A stretch of DNA of 64,000 nucleotides, taken from Silurus meridionalis (taxonomy: Eukaryota > Chordata > Actinopteri > Siluriformes > Siluridae). This document shows, piece after piece, positions 1 through 14,939 of the stretch. The position numbers and the translations under genes were made by a program. The notes under the pieces are model-generated. The model was not told the origin of the DNA and did not search any database. It was given only the letters and a program-made list of their open reading frames with translations. How positions within the stretch are numbered: the stretch's first letter is position 1; each line of letters begins with the position of its first letter. The stretch covers positions 10,187,490-10,251,489 of the forward strand of contig NC_060892.1 of NCBI RefSeq assembly GCF_014805685.1, in the 5' to 3' direction.

Positions 1-1530
1 TGTACTGTGTTATTTAATAAGAAATTACTAGTTTCTTTTGAGTCATCTTGTAAGGTTGTCATATCATCACAGTGAATTAAGAATCTTATTTTGAGCTCTC
101 GTTTGTCTAATGAATCCCTGATATTTGGATAGAATATCTAGTCTTTTAATATGCCTGTTGCATACATGTCATTGTTCAGTGTTTTACACTGAGGACGTTC
201 AGGTATGACCACATGACCAGGGGGAAAAAATAAAGTGCTGTTAATCTAATCGGTTGGTTACTGTATTAATGTTAAAGTTAAAAAATAAAAAAAGCACTTA
301 ACAGTGCTCAATGTATTAGTTTTTTAATTCAGCAAACGTTTTAAACAACAGTTTGTTTAATGATTTGATTCCTGTTTTTGAAAAAAGCTACTGCAAATAA
401 GTCTGTCAATGCTGTAGCTGTTTCTTTTGCCTTTATTACTTAAATTAGCTATTTGTGATGCTCCTGCTTTTTGTTCGTTGCCTCCTGAGCTCAGATAAGC
501 TGGGGGAAAAAACTAATTCAATTTAAAACTGCCATTAATAAAGCTGTCCTGAAGAAAGGCGCCTAAATACAATACCCATTTAAATCGAAGGCTGCATAAC
601 TCATTCAAAACAGGATTCAATTGCAGCAGTCTTTGTGAACATGGGCAATTTCATCATCAAATATACATTGTAATACCCTTCCGTGACGCTCTGCAAAACC
701 ACCATGATATCGGAGTCTTTTGAAAATGACCAAAGAATTGCTTTTTAATTCAATTAATTTCTTTTTTTCTTTTCTTGCATAAGTGGCCCGTGACGAGGAA
801 TGCTAGGTCACTTGTGGGCGCTCTGCTATGGCATTGTGCCTGAATCTCGAATGCTGGCATGTGGTAATTTTTCAGGCTGCAGGTCTTTTGTGCCTCTGTG
901 CTCTGACTGCAATTTTGAGAGTAAAAAATGCAGATGGACCTACCACAGTTGGCACGCGCAGATGGCTTGCAGCCCAGTGAGGTTTTCTTTATTTGTTTGT
1001 TTTTATTAAATAAACAGCAGTTAATGTCGAGATCCACATCGGATCCATTTGCTTGAGCAAAATCTTGTGACCAAAACCTGTTCTGCGTCTTTTTAGCATA
1101 ACGAGAAAGCTTAATAGTTTCATACCTAGTCCAACTCTGGTAATGAAACGCGCCACAGTGCATTCTATGAATCATTTATTGCTGCCCTTTCATGCATTTT
1201 CCATGTAGATCATTGGGGCTCTCTTCTGATTGCTATTCCAGATAGGGCTTTGTTTTGTTAATATGCTGCTGTTCTGATTGTTTCCATGGACATTGGTGAG
1301 CTTATTAGAACATAGCTTTCTGCTTTGCTGACTGTGCAGTGTTTCAGGGTGAATTGGGAATTATTGTATGGTGGATGTTTAAAATGCCAAACCATTGGTT
1401 TGCAAAATGTACAAAAATGCTCACTTTGTGGTCTGAATCTTAAGGCATAGAAACGGATAACACTTTGATCCTCCATTATTGGCTTCCGTTCTGTTCCATT
1501 CGTTTTTCAAGAAAAGTCCAATGTTAGTTG

Positions 1531-1561
<31 letters not shown>

Positions 1562-4500
1562 TAAATGCATTATTAGGGAACAAATGTTAATAGGTGTGTT
1601 TTGTGGACAGATTCTCTCCTGTTTAGTAATGCACAAAGGCTGTAACAGTTTCTCTCTGTTATTGCTGCATGATTGACTTATTAGGTCAATCTTTTCTAAC
1701 AGATGAAGCCTTTAACCACTTTGGAACTGGCATTGCTGCTGTTTTGTTAAAAAAGCCTGTGAAATACTCAGTTTGTTGAAACAGAATTGATGGTATTTGT
1801 GCCACTATTACTGCGCAATTTGTTTTAAATAATCATAATTATTGCTCTGGTTAAAAAAAGGTTATACTTATTTAAAAATAGATGCTTGGTATGTAATGTT
1901 CCTGTAATACTATTCAATAGATATAAATTGTTTAGGGTAGGGTTATCGTATCATTCACTGCAATTGTTTTGAATTGTTATTTGTGCAAATCGAGCCATAT
2001 AATCATTCAGTTATGTAATAAACAATACGTTAAAGAAGTAGCTACTTTTTTTTCCATTGGAAGTTGTGCAGGCTTGATTGTCTAGTGGCTGCGAGGCTTT
2101 AAAAAGGAAAAAAAAGTAAGATTCTCCTAAGCACAATGTTTTTCACAAGCCTTCTGGCATGTTAACTTAAAAGTAACAATTGTGATGGTTAGTAACAAAC
2201 AAAAAATCTTTGAGCTTTGGTGTATCTGAGCACTTTGGACTGGTCATGATGCTGCTAGCTAGTACATGATTTTATTTATTTCAGTGTCTATTTATTAACC
2301 TATTTATTTCCGTCACGCTGAGTTATGACTAGCAAAATACTATAGTGCTCCAGATGTGCCAAAATATTTAAACCGAAACGCTAGTGCTAATACTGACATC
2401 AATCATGTCTGACATCATCCCTCTAAACCTAGGCAAAAGCACAAATCGGATACACGTGCATGCACAGCAAACTGCGTTCAGCCAAACATTTCTTACTGAT
2501 TCAATCCAGGCTAAAGAAATCAAAACAGCCATTAACAAATTCAGGATTTGTAGTGAAGATGCAAAAACATATCTAGGGCTGCAGTGAGCTGTGTGGCGAA
2601 GAACAATTTGGCAAGCCCTGCACTTTAGATACACCCTAGATACACTATGAATACAATTACGATGATTTTGATTTAATATACATTCATAACAGGCATAAGT
2701 AATACCCAAGTGGTGTTGCTGTCTAAGTTTTTGTCTTGTTGGCACATTGAGAATTTCACTCTTGACAAGTGCATAGCTATCTAGTGCTGGGTGTCCTTGA
2801 GAGTGTAATTGGTCCTGCGCTCTGGTTGGTGTGTTTATCTTTCTGTGTCGATTAGTGTGACGCTTGCCAGTCGCACATACAGAATTAGGGCACTTGGTGC
2901 TCTCCTCCAAGTATGTTCTGCAGCAGCTCTATGACGTTGCACTGACGTGGCTTAATGTGTCTCATAGGAAAAGTACTCTAGCGTCCACCCTCTTGGATTA
3001 TTAGCAGCAGTTATGACCGATTATATAGCGGTGTCTGTCCTAGCCTCTGGCAAATTATCATCGCTACAACATCAAACACCTGCATTCTCGCAGATCTTGA
3101 AACAAGCTTCCCACAAGCTCTACAGATGTAGAGACGATTACGCCATCTGAATCACCCCGGAGAGTTTCATTTAATTTATGAAACCCAAAACCCTTGCCTT
3201 AGGCACTTGGTTGTCATGGTAGGAAGAACAGACACCTTAATGCACATTTTTATTTGCTCATTTATCAGACTGAACTGAAACAAAAGTTCATTTTGAAGAT
3301 TGATTTATTGACTGAACGTTCTGCTCTAGCTAGTATCATGTGTTATACATTCTTTTAAAATGAATTATCAGGTCTTATCCAACAGTGCTAGATCTGTGGC
3401 TTGGTCATGGGAAAGAGTAGCAAAAGTCCAAATGACTGTTTGAAGAAATTCATAGTGATGTGACTGTGCCTGTGGAATTAACCTTTGACCTTTTGTTCTG
3501 GCATACAAGCAGTGCCAATAAGTGTTGATCTCTTTTTCTATAGTCTCTGACTGTGCTGAGCTGCATGGCATATTTTATGCTTAACCTTGGTTTCTTCCGC
3601 AGCAAATCTGCTGCCTCATCTGCTTTTCCATTATAAGACTTACAAGCCCAGTATACAATTACAGCTGTGTGTTAAAGGAACAAAAAGCATTTTTACTAAT
3701 CTTATTGATCACACTGGTATGTTAATAGCTATACATTTAAACAACACTGTGGAAAAATTGATATTGAATGTACTGGTAGTTTATTGTTCAGAGTTTTGTG
3801 TGTAAAGGCACCAGAAGGGTATTATTCCTCGGCTCTTTAATTCCAGCCTCACTGGTCTTGTTTGTTCTGTATTAAAAACCCCTTGGCTGCTGGTCGAATT
3901 AAAATACAGCTCCTCCTTTGTCTCCTTGCCCCTACGCGTTTGATGTTTGCTTTAGTCAGTCTCGGCATCTTGTCACAGCAGTGGGACGTCATGTAATGGC
4001 AAGTCTGTTGACCCATGCAATCATTTCTGTTGAGGCTCATTAGAAAATAGCAAATGTGGCATGTGCTAATCTCCTTATTAGCAGGACCTCAGCAGACAGA
4101 TTTGTGCAGAAACCATTGGCAAAAGAATTACTATACAATCTTTTCAGGCTGTGCTTTGAAGTGGGCTTGTCTAATGCATATTCTAGGTTAATAAAACCCC
4201 AACACAAACAAACCTAACCTTTTGTTTAATAAATGGTTTCTGTGTGGCGTCTCTCGATTGAAATTGCTCATTCTGATGTGCAGTAGGCTGTTCAAATACA
4301 GCTTTCTGATGCTTTCTACAGAAATCTAATGTGGGAACAGCCTCTTGTTTTCCCTGATCAGAAACTGACGGACGTCCTTGCTTTAGCAAAATGTTTGCAG
4401 GCAGGAATCGCTTACTTGGCTTTTCATTGCTTGACTTGAGCAAAAAACGAGCCAATTACTTGTCATGGCGGGTTTATTGTTTCTTCTCCATTAGGCCATT

Positions 4501-4750
4501 CCAAAGCTTTATAATAAATGTGGTAAATAACTAGGCTGATTGTTTTTAATGGTATTCTACAGAGTGCGTAACAATCTAATTTAATGTACTTAAGTCTAAA
4601 ATTGAAGAGCTGTTATGCGAGTCCCTTTGTATATAGCTGTTAAGTGTGGAATGAATGAAACACTTAAAAAAAAAAAAATAATAATAATAAATTAAAAATA
4701 AATTAAAAAAATAAAATTTCTCTTAAACTGTTCCATATCTCCTTTGACAG
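1..4750 (+). other. furin: furin intron (left part, window edge)
   Basis: No exon-like segment was recognised here; in particular no codons resembling the DDGIEKNHPDL block with the catalytic Asp. Contents are AT-rich sequence, a poly-T run near 1532-1560 and an A-rich/ATA-rich stretch near 4664-4712. Open frames on both strands (the longest at 2368-2910, minus) resemble no family I know and look fortuitous. Confidence 0.75.
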
Positions 4751-4839
4751 GCATGGCACACGATGTGCTGGAGAGGTAGCTGCTGTTGCCAACAATGACA
4801 TCTGTGGTGTCGGTGTAGCCTACAATGCCAAGATTGGAG
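4751..4839 (+). CDS. furin: furin coding exon with catalytic His
   Basis: Acceptor ctttgacag, donor gtgagt. Enters with one base and leaves with one base of a split Gly codon. Encodes [16 protein letters not shown] then [13 protein letters not shown]; the first His is the charge-relay His of the S8/kexin family. Confidence 0.95.
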
Positions 4840-7800
4840 GTGAGTCAACATTTATAATCAACATATTCAAATTATTTATTTATTTTAAGGCTGTGGATGA
4901 TGTTCTTTTTTTAATTTGCTAGTGCTGCTACTGATAATGAAATTTCCAGTCCAACCTGCACAGTATTATGTAATCAGGGATGTAATCACTATCATTATTT
5001 TTGTGTTATTAGTTTAATGATGTCGTGCTGTTGTTTGAAACACCTGAATCGTTATTTTAAACAAAGGGCACGTCTGAATCTAGAGCAAAAATTATTTTGA
5101 GCATTGGCAGTATTTATAGTCTTGCTACGGTAGTGGAATCATGTACGTTACTATCGCAGAGCCCCAGCCTTGGCCCATCTAGGCCAAAGATTTGTGCATA
5201 AGCATCTGTAATCCTTTTAAACATTTCATCCTATTCTGCACATATTTTATCTTAGCCTTGTGATCCCTGATTTAGTTGGGCTCTGTGATCTGGCACAATC
5301 CTTCAGTTGTTCAACATGAATAGATGACATCCAGTCATCAGTGTTCACTAGGGAACTAGAGTGAAACTGTTCAAATCTTATTCTCCTGGATGTACTAGTG
5401 ATAGAAAGTAATCCCTAAACAGGTTTCAGCCTATTTTTACCACTTCAGGTGTGGCACACAACAATGAATAGGACACAAGAGCAGCGGACATTTGTTGAAT
5501 CGTTTGGTTCCACAGGTTTCAATTACTTTAACAAAAGGTTTTCAGGTTCCACCCTTCCAGTAACACCATTGTGTCCAGTATTTGTCTAATTTTATTAAAA
5601 TGCTTTTACAACATACATATTTACAATCATTTAGTTAACAGGTAAATGCTTAATTCTTAATTACTTATTTAAGATGAGCCATACCTTTTGCAAGCCAGTG
5701 GTGAATGTCTCGAAAAACAAGGCATAGAAGAGGCAGGGCTTGAATCTGCTATGAGAAAAATAAGCTTTTTATCTCCTAGTAATCAAGGCTAAAGAACTTT
5801 GTGCAGCAGCTTGGTAAAGTGGCTTTAAAATGGTCTTTTGCAGATTCCTGATTTTGTATTTTTTTTTTTTTTTTCCGCCCGTCCTCACTTCACTGTAACG
5901 TCCTTGTTTAATGACCCACTTGAGACTTTTTGCAATCTTTTGGCAGTCTTTTTCTTCCTGCAGGGGAATATCTCAGGCCATCCTCTTTCCTCGTTCGCTT
6001 TTAGGTCATGAAACAGTTCCTTTCCTGCTTTTGAATCTTGTGAATATTTTTCACGCTTCTGCTTAGCTGTAACTAGTGTGGCAAAAAGGGAACATGGTCT
6101 TCTGCCACTATGAAAAAAACATTAGAAAAGGGCTTATTCCAATACCCACTCCACCCCTAGCCTCTGCATAACAGCACTTCCAAATGAGAAGAAGCAGCTG
6201 TTAAGCAGTCATACTTTGTGCTCCTTCGTCTCATCTGTATTGGACACTTTCATATCGTAGACCTCTTTTCTAAATGGGCCAGGAAAGGAAATTAACTGTG
6301 AAGAGATGATCAGACTGAGAACAGAAGCACTGCTTTGGAGAACTGACCCAAAGCGATAGCTCAGTCTTCCTTCTGTTGAGGGAAGTCTCAGCACAAGCAG
6401 GCCATGCTCTGATTTAGACACTTCACTGCCAGTGCTCATTAAGCAAACATATTTGCTTAGGAGGGCTTTTGGCTGTGTCCATGTGGTTTGTAACAGAAAA
6501 TAAATCCTTCCTTACATGAACCTTCCGGATGATTACGAGAGTCCTACCATGTTCCACGGTCATGCAGTGTTTTTTATTTTTGTAAGGGCGTATTTCTATC
6601 ATTTCTTTAAGGATTCATGCCTTCTTTTCTCAAAGCGCTTGAGGGATTTCTTTATATTTTTGGTTTTTATACAGCACACAAGCTTGTCTGTTCTTGATAT
6701 CTGGCTGGGATGCTTTACCTGCTAGTTTCTCTATAGCAGTGACAGCTTTGGGTTTTAAGATTACTCACAACCTAAACATTCGATTTTTGTTTGTGTCTGA
6801 GCCAGCATGAGGGAGGCATGAGTGACCCTTACCTCCATGACTTTTCAAAGATCCAAGCCACATTGCTGTGAAGATGATGGCGATTGATTTCTCTCTTTCT
6901 ATGCGCTTTGACTTTTGGGCATTGCAGGCTTTCTTTGGTTTCTTGCCCCACAAGGTAAACCTTATATAGTTGATGCAGGATCAATTTAACTCAAGCGCAG
7001 CTGACATTTTTAGACTGAGAGGCCTTGTGTTCTTTTCAAGCATCCCATAAGAATTAAGCTTTTCTTTGAACGGAGAAGTGGAAACTGATTAGATAGTTCT
7101 TCATTGTTTGACTTCTAAAAAGAGATATCTGACAGCAGTGAGGAAAGAAGATTGCCATCACCAATTCTGAATCAAGGACTGAGTGGAATTCTCGTCCCTG
7201 TCCTTTTGCCTTTAAATAGATCTTTTGCTTTATAATCTGTAGGATCTCTGCAGGTGTCTTTTTGTATTATAGTGCAGCTGCTTTATGTCTCTCTGTGAAA
7301 CCTCTTTTCATCAAGCGTTGAACCCGAGGGTACTTTTACGTTCAGCTGATTTTACCAAGCGGTTTAATGTATTGTATTGGCAACTTTAAATCAATAAAAC
7401 TTTGACTCCAACCTGTATTTCTAAGCAGCAGTGAGGATGTCTGTGTGATTGTCTGGTACTGTCTTTTCTGGAATGTACAGCATTAGTCTGGTATCATCAG
7501 AGCTCTTCTCTCTTGTCATGTAATCATGATTAAAGACATGAAAAGCAAAGAAAAGCTCACACTTGTTCCCTCACACTTGTCATACATCAAAGTGACAAGT
7601 GACAAGTGTTCAGTTGTCACAACGCTGTAATTTAACCCCCTGCTTTAGAATTGTGTTTAAAGTAATGTGCATGTGTCTCAACTCTTCAGGGTCTTGTTTC
7701 TTCTCAGGTGTGCGAATGTTAGATGGAGAGGTGACTGATGTGGTGGAGGCTCAGTCTCTAAGCCTCAACCCTCAGCACATAGACATCTATAGCGCTAGCT

Positions 7801-10800
7801 GGGGGCCTGAGGATGACGGTAAAACTGTGGACGGCCCTGCCAAGCTGGCAAAGGAGGCTTTTTTACGAGGAGTAACGGAGGTCAGTGTTGATGCCTTGTT
7901 CTCTTCACTTCTTTTTCTTCCTCTTCTTCTTCTTCTTTTTCTTCTGTTCCTCATTTCTCGGGTTAAAAACATCTAAACAATCTCATTTATAGTAAAATAG
8001 AGTTCAATGCCTATTGCAAAAAATTCTAACTATAATCAATATGGCCACATGCATGTAATATCAAGGGAGGTGGTAGCACAGGGGTTAAGTCACAAGTTCA
8101 GATCTATCTATCTATCATAACTTTAGGCCAAATGTAGTTCATCCAACTTGCATAAACAAAAGAATCAGACCTCTTACACAGTGTTTATCAGCAGAACCAC
8201 TACATGCCTTTTATGTACACATTTTGGTCTGATCAGTCACTGAAATTTCAGCCCTCGTCAATGACACTTCAAGCCAATAGGCTGTCAGTGTAGACTGCAT
8301 TCAGCTGATTTAAGAATATAGAATATTTAAAGCAATAGTATATTATTGAATATGGAGAAAATACAGATACAGTACAGTAATCTGCTTGCCATGGAGATTG
8401 ATGGCTTAAAAGTTACTGACTGTGAAGCCCTCAGAACCTACAACATGTGTTAATAATAGTAAAGAACCTTAGTTTATCTTTAGATGCTATGTATAAAAAT
8501 CGCCTTGACACAGAATCTCTGGAAGTGTACTGGAATCATGAACACTGTTCTTCCAAACATTTTCCCCCCAGGGGGTGTTTTTTAATCATGGTTTCAGAGT
8601 GCTGTCTGAAGCCTTGTTCCCAAAGTGTTTTGTTTGACTGATATTAGGTGACCTATGAAGGCCATATGTTTTATGTGTCATCATCATCAAACCATTCCAT
8701 GAGTCCTCGTGACGTGGAAAATAAAAGTAAAATAATCATAAGGGATCTTTATAAAAGTAATTTTCACGTTAACATGACATGCTTTTTTGTTTGTTTTTTT
8801 TTATAGCAGTGAGTTTTTACACCAGCCATTACTTTAATCAAAATGCAGGTTTTCTCCGCCTGGCTAGATCATGAGCTCTGCCATGTGCCAGTAGTTAGAT
8901 CTGTTTCAGGGAAAAAAATTTTGCATTGCAGAATAAATCCTAAAGCAAACAGGGCTGAAGCCTGGGCAAACACATTGAAAAGGAAGCCTGCAGTCCAGCA
9001 GGTGTGTACATGGATGGAAACTCGGAGTGCAGTTCACTTTCTCTGCATTGGACTTGAGCTGTTTTTATTGCAGGCTTTTTATTGCTTTATTGTTGAGAAC
9101 CTGACATACGGGAGAGGGTTGCACAAACAAAGCCTGATCAAAGGTAATGAGTAAACAGCATCTGAATTGAATTATAGACACGTCTTGCCAGACAGCATGA
9201 TAAAATTAAAGCCATGTGGGATATTAAAATATACCCTAAAAACATGCCTCGTATATTTCTCCTATTAATTTCAGTGTCTTGCATGTCACTGATATTTGCT
9301 AGTAGATTTTTAATAGTTTCTCTTTTATAATACATGTAAAGAAAGTTAACCTGGGGACATCTGCATTGTTCTTATAACACCATCTGCTGAGTTCATAATT
9401 GCTAGGAGTTTTCCAAAAGCTTCAAAGCAGTGGCCACAAACTGCATTTAATGTTCTTAAAACAGCAATATCTATAGGCTTTTAGGTGGAAACTTTAATAA
9501 TAGTGGTAATGACTACATGCTGCTTGTTTTGTTGTGCAGGGTCGTGGTGGTCTGGGCTCGATCTTTGTGTGGGCATCTGGCAATGGCGGGCGGGAGAAAG
9601 ACAGCTGCAACTGTGACGGCTACACCAACAGCATCTACACACTCTCAATCAGCAGCAGCACACAGTACGGCAACGTGCCATGGTACAGCGAGGCCTGCTC
9701 CTCCACCCTGGCCACTACCTACAGCAGTGGTGGACTCAACGAGAAACAGATTGTGAGTCGATCGTGTGCACGAAGCCCCTGGGTGCACTACATAACAATG
9801 CATGTCTCTCTGACTTTTTGTGACTCTGTCGCTTTCTTTTTCATTTTGCATCAATACGATTGCATTTTCTTTAAAGTAGCCAGTAATATGCATAGAATGT
9901 GATTGCAACTTGAGTCACTGTATAATCTTTATAAATTACATTTTCTAGCACCTTGTGACTGTCAGTTTAGATTTGTTTAAACACCCTTTATTAGTCACAT
10001 AAATGTCCTGAAGTCCTTAATGCCTGTGGTTGTAGAAACTAGATCAAATTGTGTGGTCAAGATGATTATAATACACCATGAGGCAAAGTTTAGGAAGCGC
10101 CTGCATGTTCTGGAAAAATGTGGATGGTATTTAACATGCCAGTTGTTAACTGTTGTAAGCATGGCATGGGGGGAGAGTGCAATGAGGAAAGCATATGATG
10201 TGGCCTCAGTTGAAGGAGGGTGGATGTGTTTGCCCTGAGGGTCTGTATTGTGTTTCATAATGCTGTATTCACTGCCAAAGCACTTTTCCAGACTTACAAA
10301 CCTCGTCTTTGGTGTGCAAGACTGAAGCTTTTTACTGTAAGTTTTCATTGGGAAACAAAGCAGTAACCTCATACTGTAATCGTGCTGCTTTTGCTCTGTC
10401 GTTCTTTTGAGCTTGTTTTTAGGTTGCTTTGTTAGTCTTACACTGCGTACGCGTACGCACATTTTCACCATAATGCTCAATGACTCATCGTCACGTTTTT
10501 CAAAATGTAGCCGCACAGATGCTCCGGTTTCAAAAATCATTTTTCCATAGGCTTTAGTCTGAAACAGGCCTGTGTTTTCATGCAGTGACAGGCAATCTTC
10601 CCCACTCTCCTGCTCTCTAATGCCCCCAATTTGAATGAAGAGAGCGAATTGCCACGTCTCTCCGCTCTGAGCTGTCATTCAGCTGCTCAGCAATTTTTAG
10701 CACTTAGCCTCAATCTGAGCGGCTCCGTCTCAGTCAGTGCACCTCCTAGGATGCCTTTCTGCCATGAACTATTCCACAGTCTTTTTTCGCAGTTTTATTT

Positions 10801-12841
10801 ACTCTGTTAGTTACTACCTTCTTATCCTTTTCTGCTACTTTTACTAGGCATCTCTGTCCCAGCGGATAATTAAGATGCAGCTAGTTTCAAATGTATAAAC
10901 ACATCAGGTTCCAGAGCTTGCGCAACACTGGGTTCATCTGGACACAGCCAAAGCAGATATGCAGTGCATCTACTCTCCTAATGCTACAACCTTTGTGTGA
11001 GCACACAAACCTTTATTTGATTATGAAAATATGCCTTGAATGTTCTCTTCCTCCCACAGATCACTACAGACCTGAGACAGAAGTGTACAGACTCCCACAC
11101 AGGCACCTCAGCTTCAGCTCCTCTGGCTGCAGGCATCATAGCCCTCGCCCTGGAAGCCAAGTAAGCGAGACAAACCCTGGCTAATTACAGCTGGAATCAT
11201 GACCATATTATTATACACTGTTAATGTCTATGCAGTATAACATTGTGGCTATGTGGTGATTATGGATTTAAGCACCTTCTAAACAGACCAGGCCATGAAA
11301 TAAAATTGTCCAGGAAGTCTCTAGAGGTTTGCCATATCTATACATATGTATGAAATGTTGCACTGTAGTAGTGGCGGGTATTTCCACATGAGATTTTCAG
11401 ATAATGTTTATATTGCAGCTGTGCAAAACTGCTACACATATAGCAATGCTTTTCTGCAGCATTCTTACCACTTTAATGTTGGTTTATGCTTTTCAGACCA
11501 GTGTAATATTGGTGTAAAGCTTTTAAAAAAAGACATTGTCACAAAACATATTTACAGAAGCATATTTACAAATGTGTAGATTTGTAATAAGGAAGCGAAA
11601 GGAAATGGACACTGCAAGTAAGAAACCTTGAGAGGAACCAGAAACACAGAATTTGTCCTCTTCTGGATAATACTGGATAGTGGGATAAAAATAATCATTA
11701 TTCTTCTACAGCAGTATAAAGTGCCTAGTATAACCCTCTTGTGAATAAGTTATGGGATATCATAGGGCAGTCTTTTTTATTACAGCAGCATCTATTGGGT
11801 ACAAATGCATAGAATCCATAAAAGTGAATGTACAGAGTTACTGGGCATCAAGTATATATAGAAATATTTTTATTTCTAGGGAATTCATTTGTATGCTGTA
11901 AATGGGAATTGGAATATGCTTTCGTTTTGGTGGGAAAACAACTTTATAAAGGCCAAGTGGGTTTTTTTTTTTTTGTAAGGGGGTGTTTTTTTTTTTTTTT
12001 TTATTTGTCCATACGTGATTTTTTAATGCTGATTATAAAAGTGTTGACGGTAACTTAAGGATTTAGCAGAAAGCAGAAGACGTCAAAGCCGTAGCATTTA
12101 ACCACAAAGTGTTGCTAAATCTTAGAAGGTGTCATGTTTGTGGTTGGTGTAGCTTATGTGGCAACACGTCTTTGCAGAAAGTTTCAGCTTCAGGGCGGAT
12201 CATTTCTAGCCTAAATAAGTAGGGTGATTTACTGGGAGCGTAACGCTCATCATTTCTGGCATTACCTGAAGTTCTGATCACAAAATGCCAGTCAATTAGA
12301 GCAAGTGCTTGATCCTAGTGTTGTTTCCCACTTGACCTTTTCTGTTTCCTGTCTGAGAGCTACGATATAATCACGCCATTTTCCTGTATGTAGTTGTCTG
12401 TAGCTATAGGTGATATTTCAGCCTGAATGCTACATAACAAAAAAAACCAAAACAACTCTTTTGTGAAAAGTCCAAAAAGACTTGATTCCTTTTTCTTTTT
12501 GGTCTTGACAGTAAAAACCTGACATGGAGGGACATGCAGCACCTAGTTGTGAGGACATCTACTCCAGCTCACCTGATCACCGACGACTGGAAGACCAATG
12601 GTGTTGGACGCAAAGGTACTGATATTCACCTTGTTCTTTTCTCTTATCTGCTCGTTTTATTCTGTGCTTGAGCTCTGCAGCCAAGTGTACTGTCTTGCCA
12701 ATCAATGAAGCGATGTTCATTATACCAATCAAGAGTGCATTTCAATTCCTCGCCTGTCTCATAATGTCATTGAATGTTTGGGGCCCTATTAAACTTAACT
12801 GCATGGAATTGCCAGGTTGCTGTCAGCAGTATTGATTTATT

Positions 12842-12889
<48 letters not shown>

Positions 12890-14853
12890 CCTTCCTACAT
12901 ATCTCTCTCTTTTTCTTCTTTTCTTTCTCATCGGCTTATGTAACCCATCTGTTTTGTATTATTTATATTTTTGTCCAATGTTTGCACCTGCCGTTCAATT
13001 TACATCTGCACATCTCTATCACTGTCTGCTATTCAGTAAGCCATTCGTATGGCTACGGCCTGCTGGATGCTGCTGCCATTGTAGCCCAGGCTAAGAACTG
13101 GACCAGTGTAGGCCCCCAGCAGAAGTGCGTTATCTCCATGGTATCTGAACCCAGGTTAGTCTTTATTCTATCCATTAAAACTAGCATGCATGTAACAGAT
13201 GACATACAGCCCACATCCTAAACCTGGTCTAATAACATTGCTGATTCTGCCTGCCAAATGACTTAAATTGTTGTTTTACATTAAAATCAAGTTGTGACCA
13301 GTAATTGAATTGAACAATTTGAAAAATAGCTATTCTTTGTAATTCCACTAGGGGGCAACATAGAGAAATAAATACAGGAATGTAAACTTAATAATCAAAC
13401 ATAAAGATGCTAATGGGTTTTTGGCTGTAGCCCGGTCTCCTTTCAAATAATGAGCATGTGTTTGGGGAGAGGGGCATTATTATTGTTCTCTTTTGGGTCC
13501 AGTTACTTGACATTGGTGGGAAGTATTGTAGCCGGTTATCTAAAATCGGTGTGATGCTCCAGGTTGTCTATGCTAACATATGGTTTACAGACTTCACTTG
13601 TGGTGCCTTACAACATTGTTTACAATTCTCTGCATCTCTGCGTGTGGGATTTCTCATGAAAATTCCGATTTTAATGTGAATGAGCAATATATTGACAAGC
13701 GACGCAATGGTGGGTTTGATAGCACGGCTCATTCGCAGTCCACGTGAGCAGAGCCTGAACCGCTCGGCTGGGTTTGATGTTCTGTCATGAGGGGGAGGCT
13801 CGCCCACGGTGCATGTCTAAAGGAAATAATTACTTGCAGATGAGCTTGTATACTACACTCGTGTCTCTGCTGAAAATCACACACTCCTCCAGTGCACCCT
13901 CCTTTATGTACACAAGCCAATACACAAGCCCTCTCGAGCGCTCCTATTCTTTTCATCTGCGTCTCCCCCTCAGTTTCCCTCATATTATAGAAAAGATCAG
14001 AGGGCTTTGGAACGAAGCCCAGTTGAGCATGCTGGTTAGTTCGGTCACAGTGTTGGAGCTAGTCCAACCATGCTTAGTGATTACTCTACATCTCTACATT
14101 GATCCCCTCCTCCCAAGATCAAACCCAGATTGTAACTACTAAGCTTTTTTTGACGTACATTTATGTGCAGGAATTTCAGTTCTGTCTTCTTTCTAAAGGA
14201 TGATGGGCAGTGTCAATAGCTTTATATGAATCTTTATATGAGACCTGATTTTCCTCAATGAGATTGTACTGTTCTGAGCTGCTTATAGTATAGAAATCCT
14301 GGTACCTGGCTTACACTGGCACAAACAAGTTTTCTATTGGTAGATTTTGTGATTGTCGTAAAGTTTAATGTGGTGTCTCTTGCTTTAGGCTTTTGTCTTC
14401 TTGTGAAGTCTTTGTGCTATCATGTTATTGTCCAGACCTCAGTGGCCTGGTTCTGTTTCTTTTGGGGTTTTTCTTGTTTTGCAGCAATGGGTGTGGTGGA
14501 TATGGGAAAACACTTGGCCTTTTCTCAAGGCTGTGGAATATTTTACTCCTTGTTCTGATAAGACGGTTTGGATTTTTCTGCTGATAACTCAAGTGATTTA
14601 GTTACACTTGTAGTACTTGTCAGTTGGTGTTTCCAAACATCAGAGCCTTGCGGAGAATATAGATTATTGTAGAATGCATGATGCAGGTGTTATGTTGCTT
14701 TAGACTTAAATTTACATAAATTCCGATCTCCTATGTACATGTTACGAAAAGGGGTTAACTAAGCTCTTAAGGAGTAGTAATGGTGTATTGGTTTTCAAGA
14801 TAATTTTGATTACATTTTAAAAAACAATGTACTAATGAGTTTTAACCTCTTCC

Positions 14854-14939
<86 letters not shown>

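Noticed and set aside
2368..2910. 180-codon minus-strand open frame in the first furin intron
   Set aside because: No resemblance to a known family, no splice or promoter context, and Cys/His-rich low-complexity composition typical of chance frames in AT-rich intron.
9517..9756. 79-codon alternative frame over the furin Asn exon
   Set aside because: Out of frame with the conserved furin reading; Ala/Thr-rich shadow.
10446..10459. Palindrome gcgtacgcgtacgc in a furin intron
   Set aside because: Too short and isolated to assign a function.
9995..10678. 227-codon minus-strand open frame in a furin intron
   Set aside because: The longest frame of the window, but with no recognisable domain or codon signature; it lies wholly in intron between two well-supported furin exons.
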